From positions 3,143,501 through 3,207,500 of the forward strand of contig NZ_CP109444.1 in assembly GCF_036227225.1 (NCBI RefSeq): a stretch of DNA of 64,000 nt. The letters are read 5' to 3'. The position numbers and the translations under genes were made by a program. The DNA is from Streptomyces sp. NBC_01478. Lineage in GTDB: Bacteria > Actinomycetota > Actinomycetes > Streptomycetales > Streptomycetaceae. This document shows positions 49,600 through 58,438 of the stretch, piece by piece. Below the pieces are notes generated by a model, which had not been told where the DNA came from, did not search any database, and worked only from the letters and a program-made list of their open reading frames with translations. The stretch's first letter is position 1. Each line of letters opens with the position of its first letter.

Positions 49600-50463
49600 T
49601 CAGCGGTTCTGCGGGGTGCGGGAGCCGCGGTGTCCGAGGTCCCGGTCGGCGCGGACGGAGGCGCGCCGGGGGTACGGGACGAGGGCGCCGGCCGGGACGC
49701 CGGGCTTGTGCTCGACGGGGGTCCGGACGGGCTTCCCCATGACCATCATCGGGTCGAACATCACGACGACGCCGGCCAGGAGGAGGAAAGCGAGGGGGCC
49801 GATCATCATGGGCGCCAGCAGTGCCGCCGGCGACACTCCGTCGGTGGTCGGGGCCGTGCCGTGGACGTGGACGCTGAGGGCGGCCATGCCGGTGTAGTGC
49901 ATGCCGGTGACGGCGAGCCCCATGACGAGGCTCGCGCCGACGCTCCACAGGATCCCGCGGACCTGTCCGGCCGCCCAGAGGGCGCTGATCGCGGCGACGA
50001 CCGCTATGACGACGGACACGGAGACCGTGAAGGTGTTGTATTCGAGCTTTCCGTTGAGGCGCATGCCGGCCATGCCCAGGTAGTGCATCGAGGCGATGCC
50101 CAGGCCGGTGAGGGTGCCGCCGGTGAAGAGCGCGGTCCCCCGGGCTCCCTTGTAGCCCACGATGAAGATCCCGACACCCACCATGACGATGGCGACGGCG
50201 AGGCTCGCGAAGGTCATCGGCTTGTCGTAGTGGACCGGCGTCTGGCGGACCGAGAAACCCATCATCGCGATGAAGTGCATCGTCCATATGCCGGAACCGA
50301 TCGCCGCCGAACCCAGGGCGAGCCATCCGGGGCGCCAGGACTGGGACACGAGCATCGATCTGGTGGTGCAGCGCAGGCCGAGGGCGCCGCCGAGGCACGC
50401 CATGAGGTAGGCCACCAGCGGTGTGACGAGTCCGTAGCTGAATCCGTCGACCGTGCCCTGCAT
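49600..50463 (-). CDS. MHYT-domain integral membrane protein
   Basis: The 287-aa protein has about seven membrane segments carrying three MHYT-type motifs: [16 protein letters not shown] and MHYTGMAA. The domain is proposed to bind copper and sense a diatomic gas. Here it stands alone, without the usual GGDEF/EAL output domains. The C-terminal tail is cytoplasmic-like and basic. GGAAGGG lies 8 bp before the ATG. Confidence 0.9.
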   Translation of the reverse strand: MQGTVDGFSYGLVTPLVAYLMACLGGALGLRCTTRSMLVSQSWRPGWLALGSAAIGSGIWTMHFIAMMGFSVRQTPVHYDKPMTFASLAVAIVMVGVGIFIVGYKGARGTALFTGGTLTGLGIASMHYLGMAGMRLNGKLEYNTFTVSVSVVIAVVAAISALWAAGQVRGILWSVGASLVMGLAVTGMHYTGMAALSVHVHGTAPTTDGVSPAALLAPMMIGPLAFLLLAGVVVMFDPMMVMGKPVRTPVEHKPGVPAGALVPYPRRASVRADRDLGHRGSRTPQNR

Positions 50464-50649
50464 GCGCAGTTACCCTTCCGCCCTGTTCCGTCCCGGAATC
50501 CCTGAAACGCGCCCAGCCCCAGGACCGCGGGAACGGTCAGGGTCGACGCAGAGAGTATGACCCCCACCGGAATGGTCGAACGATTTTCCGGCAAAGAAAC
50601 ACGGCCTCGCCCCAGTTGTGCGGCACCGGTGAGCGGACTCGGGCAACTC

Positions 50650-50682
50650 CATTCATTCTGTGTCCATCCTGTACCCCACGGG
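50650..50682 (+). promoter_or_regulatory. Possible PhoP box upstream of the phosphodiesterase
   Basis: CATTCATTCTG and TGTCCATCCTG are consecutive 11-nt direct-repeat units, followed by a weaker third unit. This resembles the 11-bp repeats with GTTCAYYYR cores bound by PhoP in Streptomyces. It lies 60-90 bp upstream of a gene whose family is a known phosphate-starvation target. Confidence 0.5.
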
Positions 50683-50741
50683 TAGTGACGTTCCGCCGTC
50701 ACTCTTGAGCTGTATGTGATCGCCCGAAGCGAGGAGTACGC

Positions 50742-51617
50742 ATGCACCTGCGCACAGTCGCCGCCTCGACCACCGCGCTCCTGGGGGCCGCCGCCCTTCT
50801 GCTCCCCTCCCCCGCCGCCCGGGCCGGCGACGCTGCCGAGTGGCCCACGGTCGTCGCCCACCGAGGCGCGTCCTCCTATGCGCCCGAAAACACCCTGGCC
50901 TCCATCGACAAGGCGGCCCGGCTCGGCTTCCAGTGGGTCGAGAACGACGTCCAGCGCACCAAGGACGGCGAACTCGTCGTCATCCACGACGACAGCCTGA
51001 AGCGCACCACCGACGTCCAGAAGGTGTTCCCCGATCGAGCCCCCTGGAAGGTGAAGGACTTCACCGCCGCCGAGATCGCGCGCCTCGACGCGGGAAGCTG
51101 GTTCGGCCCCGCGTTCACAGGAACGCGCGTGCCCACGCTCACGCAGTACATGCGTGAGGTGGAGCACAACGACCAGAGTCTGCTCCTGGAGATCAAGAAC
51201 CCGGAGCTGTACCCCGGCATCGAGCAGCAGACCCTCAAGCTCCTGGGCAACGAGGGGTGGCTGGACCAGGGGCACCTCGACGACCGGCTGATCGTGCAGA
51301 GCTTCAGCGCGGACAGCATCCGCATCGTGCACGACCTGAAGCCCGCCATCAGGACCGGCTTCCTCGGCACGCCCCCCGCGTCCGCCCTTCACGAGTACGC
51401 CGCCTTCACCGACCTGATCAACCCGTCGTACGGCTCGATCTCCCTCGGCTATGTCACCGCCGTGCACGGACACACGGGCCCGCACGGCCGCCCGATGGAG
51501 GTGTACGCCTGGACGGTCGACGACGCGCCCACGGCCTGGAAGGTCGCCGGGTACGGCGTCGACGGCCTCATCACCAACAAGCCGGACGTGGTGCGGTCCG
51601 CGCTGAAGGGGTTCTGA
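50742..51617 (+). CDS. Secreted glycerophosphodiester phosphodiesterase
   Basis: The enzyme releases glycerol 3-phosphate from glycerophosphodiesters outside the cell. The 291-aa product has a Sec signal peptide ending near residue 28 (PAARAGDAAEW) and the GDPD motifs VVAHRGASSYAPENTLASI, WVENDVQRTKDGELVVIHDD and SLLLEIKNP. The ATG has GAGGAG 6-7 bp upstream. From memory the S. coelicolor counterpart in this position is glpQ2, a PhoP-regulated gene. I leave the symbol blank because orthology was not tested. Confidence 0.92.
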   Translation: MHLRTVAASTTALLGAAALLLPSPAARAGDAAEWPTVVAHRGASSYAPENTLASIDKAARLGFQWVENDVQRTKDGELVVIHDDSLKRTTDVQKVFPDRAPWKVKDFTAAEIARLDAGSWFGPAFTGTRVPTLTQYMREVEHNDQSLLLEIKNPELYPGIEQQTLKLLGNEGWLDQGHLDDRLIVQSFSADSIRIVHDLKPAIRTGFLGTPPASALHEYAAFTDLINPSYGSISLGYVTAVHGHTGPHGRPMEVYAWTVDDAPTAWKVAGYGVDGLITNKPDVVRSALKGF

Positions 51618-51634
51618 GGCCGCTCGCGGGGGCG

Positions 51635-51657
51635 TTGTCAGTGCCGGGTCGTACGGT
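51635..51657 (+). promoter_or_regulatory. RecA-NDp/PafBC-type damage promoter of ogt
   Basis: TTGTCAGTG, eight bases, then TACGGT: an exact consensus match, sharing even most of the spacer (CGGGTCG) with the uvrB promoter. The -10 ends 6 nt before the ATG, so the mRNA is predicted to be leaderless. Confidence 0.88.
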
Positions 51658-51663
51658 GGGCGC

Positions 51664-52218
51664 ATGGACAGCCATGGGCAGAACGAGCAGCGGGTCGTGT
51701 GGACCGTCGTCGGCACCGACATCGGTCCACTGCTGCTGGCCGCGACACAGGACGGCCTGGTCAACGTCGTGTTCCACGCCACGGACGCGGTGCGCGACAG
51801 GACACTCGACCGGCTGGCGTCCCGGTTGGGCACCGAGCCGGTGGAGGAGCCCGATTCCCCCTTGCTGGCCGAGGCGATACATCAGGTCGAGGCCTATTTC
51901 GCGGGTGCGCGGCGAGACTTCGACCTGCCGCTCGACTGGTCCCTGATCTCCGGCTTCAACCGGCAGGTGCTGCGCGAGCTGGCGGCCGGCGTCCCGTACG
52001 GCTCGGTCGTCGGGTACGGCGATCTGGCCGGGCGCGTGGGGCAGCCGCGCGCGGCCCAGGCGGTGGGGGTGGCGATGGGGTCCAATCCGCTGCCGGTCGT
52101 CGTGCCGTGCCATCGGGTCGTCGAGAGCGACGGCGGCATCGGCGGGTTCGGGGGCGGCCTGGAGACGAAGAGGAAGCTGCTGGCGCTGGAGGGGGTGCTG
52201 CCCGAGCCGTTGTTCTGA
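51664..52218 (+). CDS. ogt: Methylated-DNA-protein-cysteine methyltransferase
   Basis: This suicide enzyme takes the alkyl group from O6-alkylguanine onto its own cysteine. The 184-aa protein has GVPYGSVVGYGDLAGRVGQPRAAQAVG, the helix-turn-helix that flips the base, and VVPCHRVV with the acceptor Cys149. It lacks the Ada N-terminal regulatory domain, so control must come from the promoter, which is a consensus damage promoter. Confidence 0.93.
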   Translation: MDSHGQNEQRVVWTVVGTDIGPLLLAATQDGLVNVVFHATDAVRDRTLDRLASRLGTEPVEEPDSPLLAEAIHQVEAYFAGARRDFDLPLDWSLISGFNRQVLRELAAGVPYGSVVGYGDLAGRVGQPRAAQAVGVAMGSNPLPVVVPCHRVVESDGGIGGFGGGLETKRKLLALEGVLPEPLF

Positions 52219-52305
52219 GGGCTCGGGCAGGCAGGGGAACACGGGGGGAGAGATCGTGCTGGTGGAGATCGGCTTCACGTGCGCGTGCGGCCACGGCGGT
52301 AGCGG

Positions 52306-53616
52306 GTGCGCGCGGTGACCGCTGTAGAGGAGCGAGCCGTCACGGCCGACCGGCTGCCCGCGCTGCGGCGCCGGGTGTCCGGTGTGCTGATCGCGACCCA
52401 GATCCTGGGCGGGCTCGGGGTCGCCACCGGGATCGCGCTGGCCGCCGTACTGGCCAAGCAGGTCAGCGGAACCGAGTCGCTGTCCGGACTGGCGCCCACG
52501 GCGACCGTCACGGGCACGGCGCTGCTGTCGATGCCGTTCGCCGCGCTGATGACGGCGCGCGGCCGGCGTCCCGGACTGGTCCTCGGGTATCTGATCGGGG
52601 CGCTGGGAGCCGGTGTCGTGGTGCTCGCGGCGAGCATCGGGAGCTTTCCGCTGCTGCTGTGCGGCATGGCCGGGTTCGGGGCGGCCTCGTCGGCGAATCT
52701 CCAGTCCCGGTTCGCCGCCGCCGACCTCGCCGAGCCGGAGCAGCGGGCGCGGGCCATCTCCCATGTCGTGTGGGCGACGACCATAGGGGCGGTCCTCGGG
52801 CCCAACATCGCCGCGCCCGCGGGCCGTAGCGTCTCCGGGCTCGGGATACCCGCGGCGGCCGGCCCCTTCCTCTGGGCCGGCGGGATCTTCCTGATCGCCG
52901 CGGTCGTGGTCGCCGTACTGCTGCGGCCCGATCCGTTGTTGACGGCCCGGGCGCTCGCGCCGGACGAGGACCGGTCGCCGGCCGCGCGGTCGCTGCGGGC
53001 GGGGTTCGCCGCGGTGGTCGCCTCGCCGCGGGCGCGGCTCGCGCTGGTGACGGTGGCCGTGGTGCACACCGCGATGGTGTCGGTGATGGCGATGACGCCG
53101 GTCGAGCTGGGCCATCACGGAGCCGGCATCGATCTGGTCGGGCTGGTGATCAGCGGGCACATCGCGGGGATGTACGCGTTCTCGCCGCTGATGGGGCGGC
53201 TGTCGGACCGGGTCGGGCGGCTGTCCGGGATAGGGCTCTCGGTGGGGCTGCTGGCCTGTGCGGCGTTCCTGGCCGGTACTGCGGGCGGGAGTCACGGGCG
53301 GATCGCGCTGGGGCTGTTCGTGCTCGGTCTGGGCTGGTCGGCGGGGCTCGTCTCCGGCTCGGCGCTGCTCACCGACTCGGTGCCGCAGCCCGCGCGGGCC
53401 GCCGCGCAGGGGCTGTCCGACCTCACCATGAACACCTCGGCCGGCATCGGCGGGGCGGTGGCCGGACTGGTGGTCGCGGAGGCGAGCTACGGCTGGCTGA
53501 ACCTCGCCGCCGCCTGCCTGCTGATACCCCTGGCCGCGCTGGCGCTGTTCACCCGCTCCCGGAAAAGCCCGGTTTCCGATGCCCCGCGAAGGGTGGCCGG
53601 GAGGCCGAGCCGGTAG
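52306..53616 (+). CDS. MFS transporter
   Basis: The 436-aa protein has about 12 membrane segments (LIATQILGGLGVATGIALAAVLA, ALLSMPFAALMTARGRRPGLVLGY, SPLMGRLSDRVGRLSGIG). The ligand is unknown. The GTG at 52306 has no good ribosome binding site; GTG 52315 is an alternative. It follows ogt by 87 bp and could be cotranscribed with it. Confidence 0.82.
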   Translation: MRAVTAVEERAVTADRLPALRRRVSGVLIATQILGGLGVATGIALAAVLAKQVSGTESLSGLAPTATVTGTALLSMPFAALMTARGRRPGLVLGYLIGALGAGVVVLAASIGSFPLLLCGMAGFGAASSANLQSRFAAADLAEPEQRARAISHVVWATTIGAVLGPNIAAPAGRSVSGLGIPAAAGPFLWAGGIFLIAAVVVAVLLRPDPLLTARALAPDEDRSPAARSLRAGFAAVVASPRARLALVTVAVVHTAMVSVMAMTPVELGHHGAGIDLVGLVISGHIAGMYAFSPLMGRLSDRVGRLSGIGLSVGLLACAAFLAGTAGGSHGRIALGLFVLGLGWSAGLVSGSALLTDSVPQPARAAAQGLSDLTMNTSAGIGGAVAGLVVAEASYGWLNLAAACLLIPLAALALFTRSRKSPVSDAPRRVAGRPSR

Positions 53617-53686
53617 CAGACTCCGCCATGCGCGCGCACAGCCACTGGCATCCGGGGGATCGGAGCCGAAGGGACGGCGATCACGC

Positions 53687-54919
53687 ATGAGTGGAAGCGG
53701 AAACAGGGCAGTCGCGTATCTCAAGCCGGGAGCGGTGGACGTCAGGACCATCGACTACCCGACGCTCGAACTGCAGGACGGGCCGGGAGTCGCCCCCGCC
53801 AACGTGGGCCGAAAGGTCCGGCACGGGGTGATCCTGAAGGTGCTCGCCAGCAACATCTGCGGCAGCGACCAGCACATGGTGCGCGGTCGGACGACCGCGC
53901 CCGAGGGGCTGGTCCTCGGACACGAGATCACCGGAGAGGTCGTCGAACGGGGGCCGGACGTCGAGTTCATCGACGTGGGCGACATCGTCTCCGTACCGTT
54001 CAACATCGCCTGCGGGCGGTGCCGCAACTGCAAGGAACGCAAGACCGGCATCTGCCTGAACGTCAACCCGGCCCGCCCGGGGGCGGCCTACGGCTATGTC
54101 GACATGGGCGGCTGGGTCGGCGGTCAGGCCGAGTACGCCATGGTCCCGTACGCGGACTTCAACCTGCTGAGGTTCCCGGACCGGGACGAGGCACGCGAGA
54201 AGCTGCTCGATCTGACCATGCTGTCGGACATCTTCCCGACCGGATTCCACGGCGCGGTCACCGCCGGCGCCGGGGTCGGGTCCACGGTGTACGTCGCCGG
54301 GGCGGGTCCGGTCGGTCTGGCGGCAGCAGCGTCGGCTCAGCTCCTGGGCGCCGCGGTCGTCATCGTCGGCGACCTCAACGCCGAACGCCTGGGCCAGGCG
54401 AGGAGTTTCGGCTGCGAGACCGTCGACGTCTCGCGCGGCGACATCGGGGAGCAGATCGCCGAGATCCTCGGCGAGCCCGAGGTGGACGCGGCGGTCGACG
54501 CGGTCGGCTTCGAGGCGCGGGCGCATGGTCCGAACGCCCCGGAGGCGCCGGCGACCGTCCTCAACTCGCTGATGGGCGTCACGCGCGCGGGCGGTGCCCT
54601 GGGCATCCCCGGGCTGTATGTCACCGCTGACCCCGGCGGGGTCGACGAGGACGCCAAGAGCGGCACCCTGAAGGTGCGGCTCGGGCTTGGCTGGGCCAAG
54701 AGCCACGCGTTCACGACCGGTCAGTGCCCGGTGATGACGTACCACCGGAGTCTGATGATGGCGATCCTGCACGGGCGCGTGCACATCGCGAAGGCGGTCA
54801 ACGCGACCCCGATCGCGCTGGAGGACGCACCGCGCGGCTACGCCGAGTTCGACCAGGGCGCCAGCCGCAAGTACGTGCTCGATCCGCACGGGACGCTCGC
54901 GGGCGTCAGCCCGGTCTGA
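53687..54919 (+). CDS. Zinc-dependent formaldehyde dehydrogenase, glutathione-independent type
   Basis: The 410-aa medium-chain dehydrogenase resembles the Pseudomonas-type formaldehyde dehydrogenase that uses NAD+ without glutathione. It has the catalytic zinc site SNICGSDQHMV and GHEITGEVVERG, the structural zinc cysteines CGRCRNCKERKTGIC, and the Rossmann motif VAGAGPVGLAAAASA near residue 207. Family-typical insertions lengthen it beyond ordinary alcohol dehydrogenases. Start at ATG with GGGACGG upstream. Ends at a strong terminator. Confidence 0.88.
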   Translation: MSGSGNRAVAYLKPGAVDVRTIDYPTLELQDGPGVAPANVGRKVRHGVILKVLASNICGSDQHMVRGRTTAPEGLVLGHEITGEVVERGPDVEFIDVGDIVSVPFNIACGRCRNCKERKTGICLNVNPARPGAAYGYVDMGGWVGGQAEYAMVPYADFNLLRFPDRDEAREKLLDLTMLSDIFPTGFHGAVTAGAGVGSTVYVAGAGPVGLAAAASAQLLGAAVVIVGDLNAERLGQARSFGCETVDVSRGDIGEQIAEILGEPEVDAAVDAVGFEARAHGPNAPEAPATVLNSLMGVTRAGGALGIPGLYVTADPGGVDEDAKSGTLKVRLGLGWAKSHAFTTGQCPVMTYHRSLMMAILHGRVHIAKAVNATPIALEDAPRGYAEFDQGASRKYVLDPHGTLAGVSPV

Positions 54920-54929
54920 GACACGGGAG

Positions 54930-54967
54930 GGAAAACGGGGGCCACGCACGCGTGGCCCCCGTTTTCC
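54930..54967. terminator. Hairpin terminator after the formaldehyde dehydrogenase
   Basis: An essentially perfect 18-bp inverted repeat (54930-54947 with 54950-54967) with a very short loop ends in GTTTTCC, a partial U-tract. It lies 10 bp past the stop. Confidence 0.9.
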
Positions 54968-55062
54968 ATGTCGGGCGCTGATGATGTCTCCCACAGCCCG
55001 CGAGGGTTTGACCGGGCACCGAGCCCGCCAGGGATGAGGGAAGACCGAACGACAGGAGGCGC

Positions 55063-55974
55063 GTGGTGCTGGTGGTGTCCGAGGAAGTACGTGAGGCGAT
55101 CGACGCGCGTCGACCCGTGGTGGCCCTGGAGTCGACGATCATCGCGCACGGGTTGCCGCGCCCGCGCAATCTGCAGGTGGCGCTGGAACTGGAGGCGGCG
55201 GTACGGCAGGAGGGTGCCGTACCGGCGACCATCGCCGTGCTGGACGGGCGGCCCCATGTCGGCCTGGACAAGGACCAGTTGGAGCGGGTCGCCAACGAGG
55301 ACGGGATCCGCAAGCTGGGCCACCGTGACCTGCCGCTCGCGGTGGCGGCCGGGGTCAGCGGGGCGACCACGGTGTCCGCGACGGCGCTGCTGGCGGCGCG
55401 GGCGGGCATCCGGGTCTTCGCGACCGGCGGCCTCGGCGGGGTGCACCGGGAGTGGACGGTGACGCAGGACGAGTCCGCCGACCTGGGGCTGCTGGCGTCC
55501 ACCCGGATCACGGTGGTGTGCGCGGGCGTGAAGTCGATCCTGGACGTGCCGGCGACCTTGCAGCGCCTGGAGACGCTGGGCGTGGCGGTCGCCGGATACG
55601 GCACGGACCGCTTCCCCGGTTTCTACCTCTCCGACTCGGGACATCCGGTGGAGTGGACGCTGGAGACCCCCGAGCAGGTGGCGGCCGTGATGCGGGCGCA
55701 GGACGCGCTCGACGCCCCGGAGTCGACGCTGATCGTCGCCAACCCGGTGCCCCAGGACGAGCAGTTGGATCCCGAGCTGCACGCGCGTGTGCTCGCCGAC
55801 GCGCTGCACGCGTGCGAGGCGGAGGGCGTCACCGGGCAGGCGGTCACACCGTTCCTGCTCGGCTACCTGGTGGAGCACACCGACGGTGCCTCGCTGAGCG
55901 CCAACCTCGCGGCCGTACGCGGCAACGTACGGCTGGCGGGGCGGATCGCGGCGGCCTGGGCCGAGGAGGCGTGA
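55063..55974 (+). CDS. psuG: Pseudouridine-5'-phosphate glycosidase
   Basis: PsuG cleaves pseudouridine 5'-phosphate to uracil and ribose 5-phosphate. The 303-aa product has ALESTIIAHGLPRPRN near residue 22, VSGATTVSATALLAARAGIRVFATGGLGGVHR near residue 95, and GTDRFPGFY. The GTG (55063, or 55066) has AGGAGG 3-6 bp upstream. The following kinase gene overlaps its stop, so the pair makes up a pseudouridine breakdown operon. Confidence 0.93.
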   Translation: MVLVVSEEVREAIDARRPVVALESTIIAHGLPRPRNLQVALELEAAVRQEGAVPATIAVLDGRPHVGLDKDQLERVANEDGIRKLGHRDLPLAVAAGVSGATTVSATALLAARAGIRVFATGGLGGVHREWTVTQDESADLGLLASTRITVVCAGVKSILDVPATLQRLETLGVAVAGYGTDRFPGFYLSDSGHPVEWTLETPEQVAAVMRAQDALDAPESTLIVANPVPQDEQLDPELHARVLADALHACEAEGVTGQAVTPFLLGYLVEHTDGASLSANLAAVRGNVRLAGRIAAAWAEEA

Positions 55975-56885
55975 CGACCGGACCGAACGGCGCGCTCCTG
56001 GTCGTCGGGGACGTCGTCACGGACGTCGTCGCCCGGCACCGGGGGCCGCTCGCGGCGGGCACCGACACCGCCGCCGCGATCCGTACCGTGCCGGGTGGCG
56101 CGGGCGCCAACGTGGCGTGCTGGGCGGCCCATTGGGGCTGTGCGGACGTACGGCTGCTCGGTCGGGTGGGTGCGGACGCGGCGGCGTGGCACGAGCGGGA
56201 GCTGGTCGCCTCCGGTGTGCGGCCCCGTCTCGTCGTCGATCCGGAGGCGCCGACCGGGACGGTGATCTGCCTGGTCGACAAGGGGGCGGCGGCCGAGCGG
56301 ACGTTCCTCACCGACAGCGGCGCGGCCCTGCGGTTCGATCCCGACGACTGGTCGGACGCGCTGCTCGACGGCGTCGTACGGCTGCATCTGTCGGGCTATC
56401 TGCTGTTCTCCGAGCCGAGCCGGGCGCTGGTGGCAGCGGCGATGGAGTCGGCACGCGCGCGTGGGGTGCCGGTGAGTCTGGACCCGGCGTCCGCGGGGTT
56501 CCTGGTGGAGCTGGGCGTGGACCGTTTCCTCTCGCTCGTCGAGGGGGTGGACGTCCTGCTGCCCAGCCGGGACGAGGCGTGCCTGCTCACGGGCCTGCCC
56601 GATCCGGCGGACGCGGCGGCCAAGTTGAGCCGCCATGTCCCCCTGGTGGTCACCAAGCGGGGCGCCGAGGGAGCCTTGGTGGCCCACTCCGGCACGGTCC
56701 ACGCACACGTCCCGGCCGAGCCCGCCGTTCCCCAGGACACCACGGGCGCGGGCGACGCCTTCACCGGCGCGTTCCTCGCGGCACTGCTGACGGGCGCGGA
56801 GCCGGAGGATGCGGCGAGGGAGGGGTGCCGGGCGGGGGCGCGGGCGGTGGAACGGGTGGGGGGTCGGCCGCCGGGGCGGGGGTGA
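55971..56885 (+). CDS. PfkB-family kinase, probable pseudouridine kinase
   Basis: The 304-aa ribokinase-family protein has GDVVTDVVARH at the start, the PGGAGANVACWAA substrate region and the C-terminal DTTGAGDAFTGAFL with the catalytic aspartate. Its GTG overlaps the psuG stop (GTGA). The context points to pseudouridine kinase (PsuK), which makes the PsuG substrate. The sequence alone does not settle the substrate. Confidence 0.85.
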   Translation: MTTGPNGALLVVGDVVTDVVARHRGPLAAGTDTAAAIRTVPGGAGANVACWAAHWGCADVRLLGRVGADAAAWHERELVASGVRPRLVVDPEAPTGTVICLVDKGAAAERTFLTDSGAALRFDPDDWSDALLDGVVRLHLSGYLLFSEPSRALVAAAMESARARGVPVSLDPASAGFLVELGVDRFLSLVEGVDVLLPSRDEACLLTGLPDPADAAAKLSRHVPLVVTKRGAEGALVAHSGTVHAHVPAEPAVPQDTTGAGDAFTGAFLAALLTGAEPEDAAREGCRAGARAVERVGGRPPGRG

Positions 56886-57372
56886 CGGGGGTTTGCGGTG
56901 GGCGGCGACCGAGGTCCGGGGGTGACGGACGGAGGGGCGGCTGTCGGTCGGCCGAGGGGGCTGGTCAGGGGGTGCTGTCGGCCGGCCGAAGGCGCCGAGC
57001 GGAAGGCCACCCGTGCCGGGCGAACATCGACGACCCAGGCCAACAACAACCCCCACCGGACAGACGACAACGGCACCAACCGAAAGCTCCCTGTGCCGGG
57101 CAGCAAGCAGCGGTGAGGGCCGGGCCCACGGCACCGCGTCTCCGAAGTCACCGGCCGCGCACCGGATCGGCCGGAGACGCTTGCCGGACCGACCGTGCAC
57201 GCGCGTCGAACTCACGGCGACCGGCGTCGGACCCCGGCGGCCGAGCCGACACCCCGCACCTGGCACCCCGCACCCCAGACCCCGCACCGGCAACCCCGTC
57301 ACCGATACCCGGCACCACACCTGAAACACCCGCCGCCTCCCCCACCCACCCGGCGCCAACTCCCGCCCCCAC
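56886..57372. other. Gene-free 490 bp with C-rich low-complexity tract
   Basis: The first half is an unremarkable high-GC stretch. From about 57235 the top strand is pyrimidine- and CCCCGCACC-rich, with several imperfect copies. Overlapping frames translate to Pro/Thr/Arg-rich runs, and none has a good start. No terminator after the kinase gene is obvious. Confidence 0.5.
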
Positions 57373-58167
57373 CTACCCCTTCCGCCCCCACGCCGAGATC
57401 ATCGGAGCCGTCGCCAGATCCATCGTGCCGGAGGCGACGTTGGCCAGGTGGCGGTCGATGTCCTCGTTCGTGGCCAGGCCCGCGGTGACGAGTTGGTCGC
57501 GGATCTGGCGGACCGTGGCGGATTCCAGGGCGGCGCAGGCCGGTGAGGTGACCGGGAAATACGCGTCGGCCTCCACGCGGCGCAGGCCGGCCTCGCGGAG
57601 CAGGCGCGGGAGTCTGCGGCCGTAGGAGAGGTCGGCGCCGCGGTCGGCGAGGAGTTCGCGGAAGCCGTGGCGGAGACGGTTCGCGAGTTGCTGCTCGGGG
57701 CCGTGTTCGTCGGGGCAGAGCAGGGGCTGGAGGGCGGGGTCGGCGTCCTCGATCAGGAGGCGTCCGCCGGAGCGCAGGGACTTGATCATCGAGTGCAACG
57801 CCCGTTCCCGGTCCGGGACATGGACGAGGACCAGTCGGGCGTGCACGAGGTCGAAGCCCTCCCCCGGCGGTTCCTCGGCACCCACGTCGTGGACGCGCAC
57901 CTCGACCGGCGGGCGTGCGGCCGAGGCGACCTGCGAGGTGTCGATGTCGGTCGCGACGACCTTCCCGGTCGGTCCGACCTTCTTGGCCAGCCAGGACACC
58001 ACCGACGTGCCGCCGGCACCGACCTCCCAGACCCGCCAGCCGGGTCCGACGCCGAACCCCTCCAAGTGCCGGAACGTCGTGGGATCGAAGAGCGTGGCGA
58101 AGGCGTCGAAGCGCTGCCCCGCCTCGGACTGCCGGTTGTCGAGGAGATACCCGTCGGATCGCGTCAT
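57373..58167 (-). CDS. SAM-dependent methyltransferase
   Basis: The 264-aa class I methyltransferase has the SAM-binding glycine motif VWEVGAGGTSVVSWLAKKVG near residue 46, motif II VVATDID, HDVGAEEPPGEGFDLVHARLVLVHVPD, and GGRLLIEDAD. The substrate is unknown. I chose the ATG at 58167 (MTRSDGYLLDNRQSEAGQRF); the open frame to 58302 has a non-family N-terminus. Confidence 0.88.
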   Translation of the reverse strand: MTRSDGYLLDNRQSEAGQRFDAFATLFDPTTFRHLEGFGVGPGWRVWEVGAGGTSVVSWLAKKVGPTGKVVATDIDTSQVASAARPPVEVRVHDVGAEEPPGEGFDLVHARLVLVHVPDRERALHSMIKSLRSGGRLLIEDADPALQPLLCPDEHGPEQQLANRLRHGFRELLADRGADLSYGRRLPRLLREAGLRRVEADAYFPVTSPACAALESATVRQIRDQLVTAGLATNEDIDRHLANVASGTMDLATAPMISAWGRKG

Positions 58168-58438
58168 GCCGCGATCATCCCAGTTGCTCCGCTTGTCGAC
58201 AGGGGGCGACGCTCCGGTTCCGCAGCCCCTTGGCATGGCCGTGCGCCCGCTCGTACTCGGCGTCGTCCGCAGCGGGAAACGGAGCGGAAACGGAGCGCGC
58301 ACACGGCTTCGTCCACAGCCGGGAACAAAGCGGAGGATTCCGTTCCCACAGGCTTACCCACCGCTCACGTCGGCCTGGCAAACTGGCACGCCAAGGCGCA
58401 GAAATGCGATGCGAGGGGATCCACCCAAGGAGATCCGG

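Noticed and set aside
57235..57372. Short gene in the C-rich region
   Set aside because: All frames give Pro/Thr/Arg runs with no ribosome site; the tract looks like simple low complexity.
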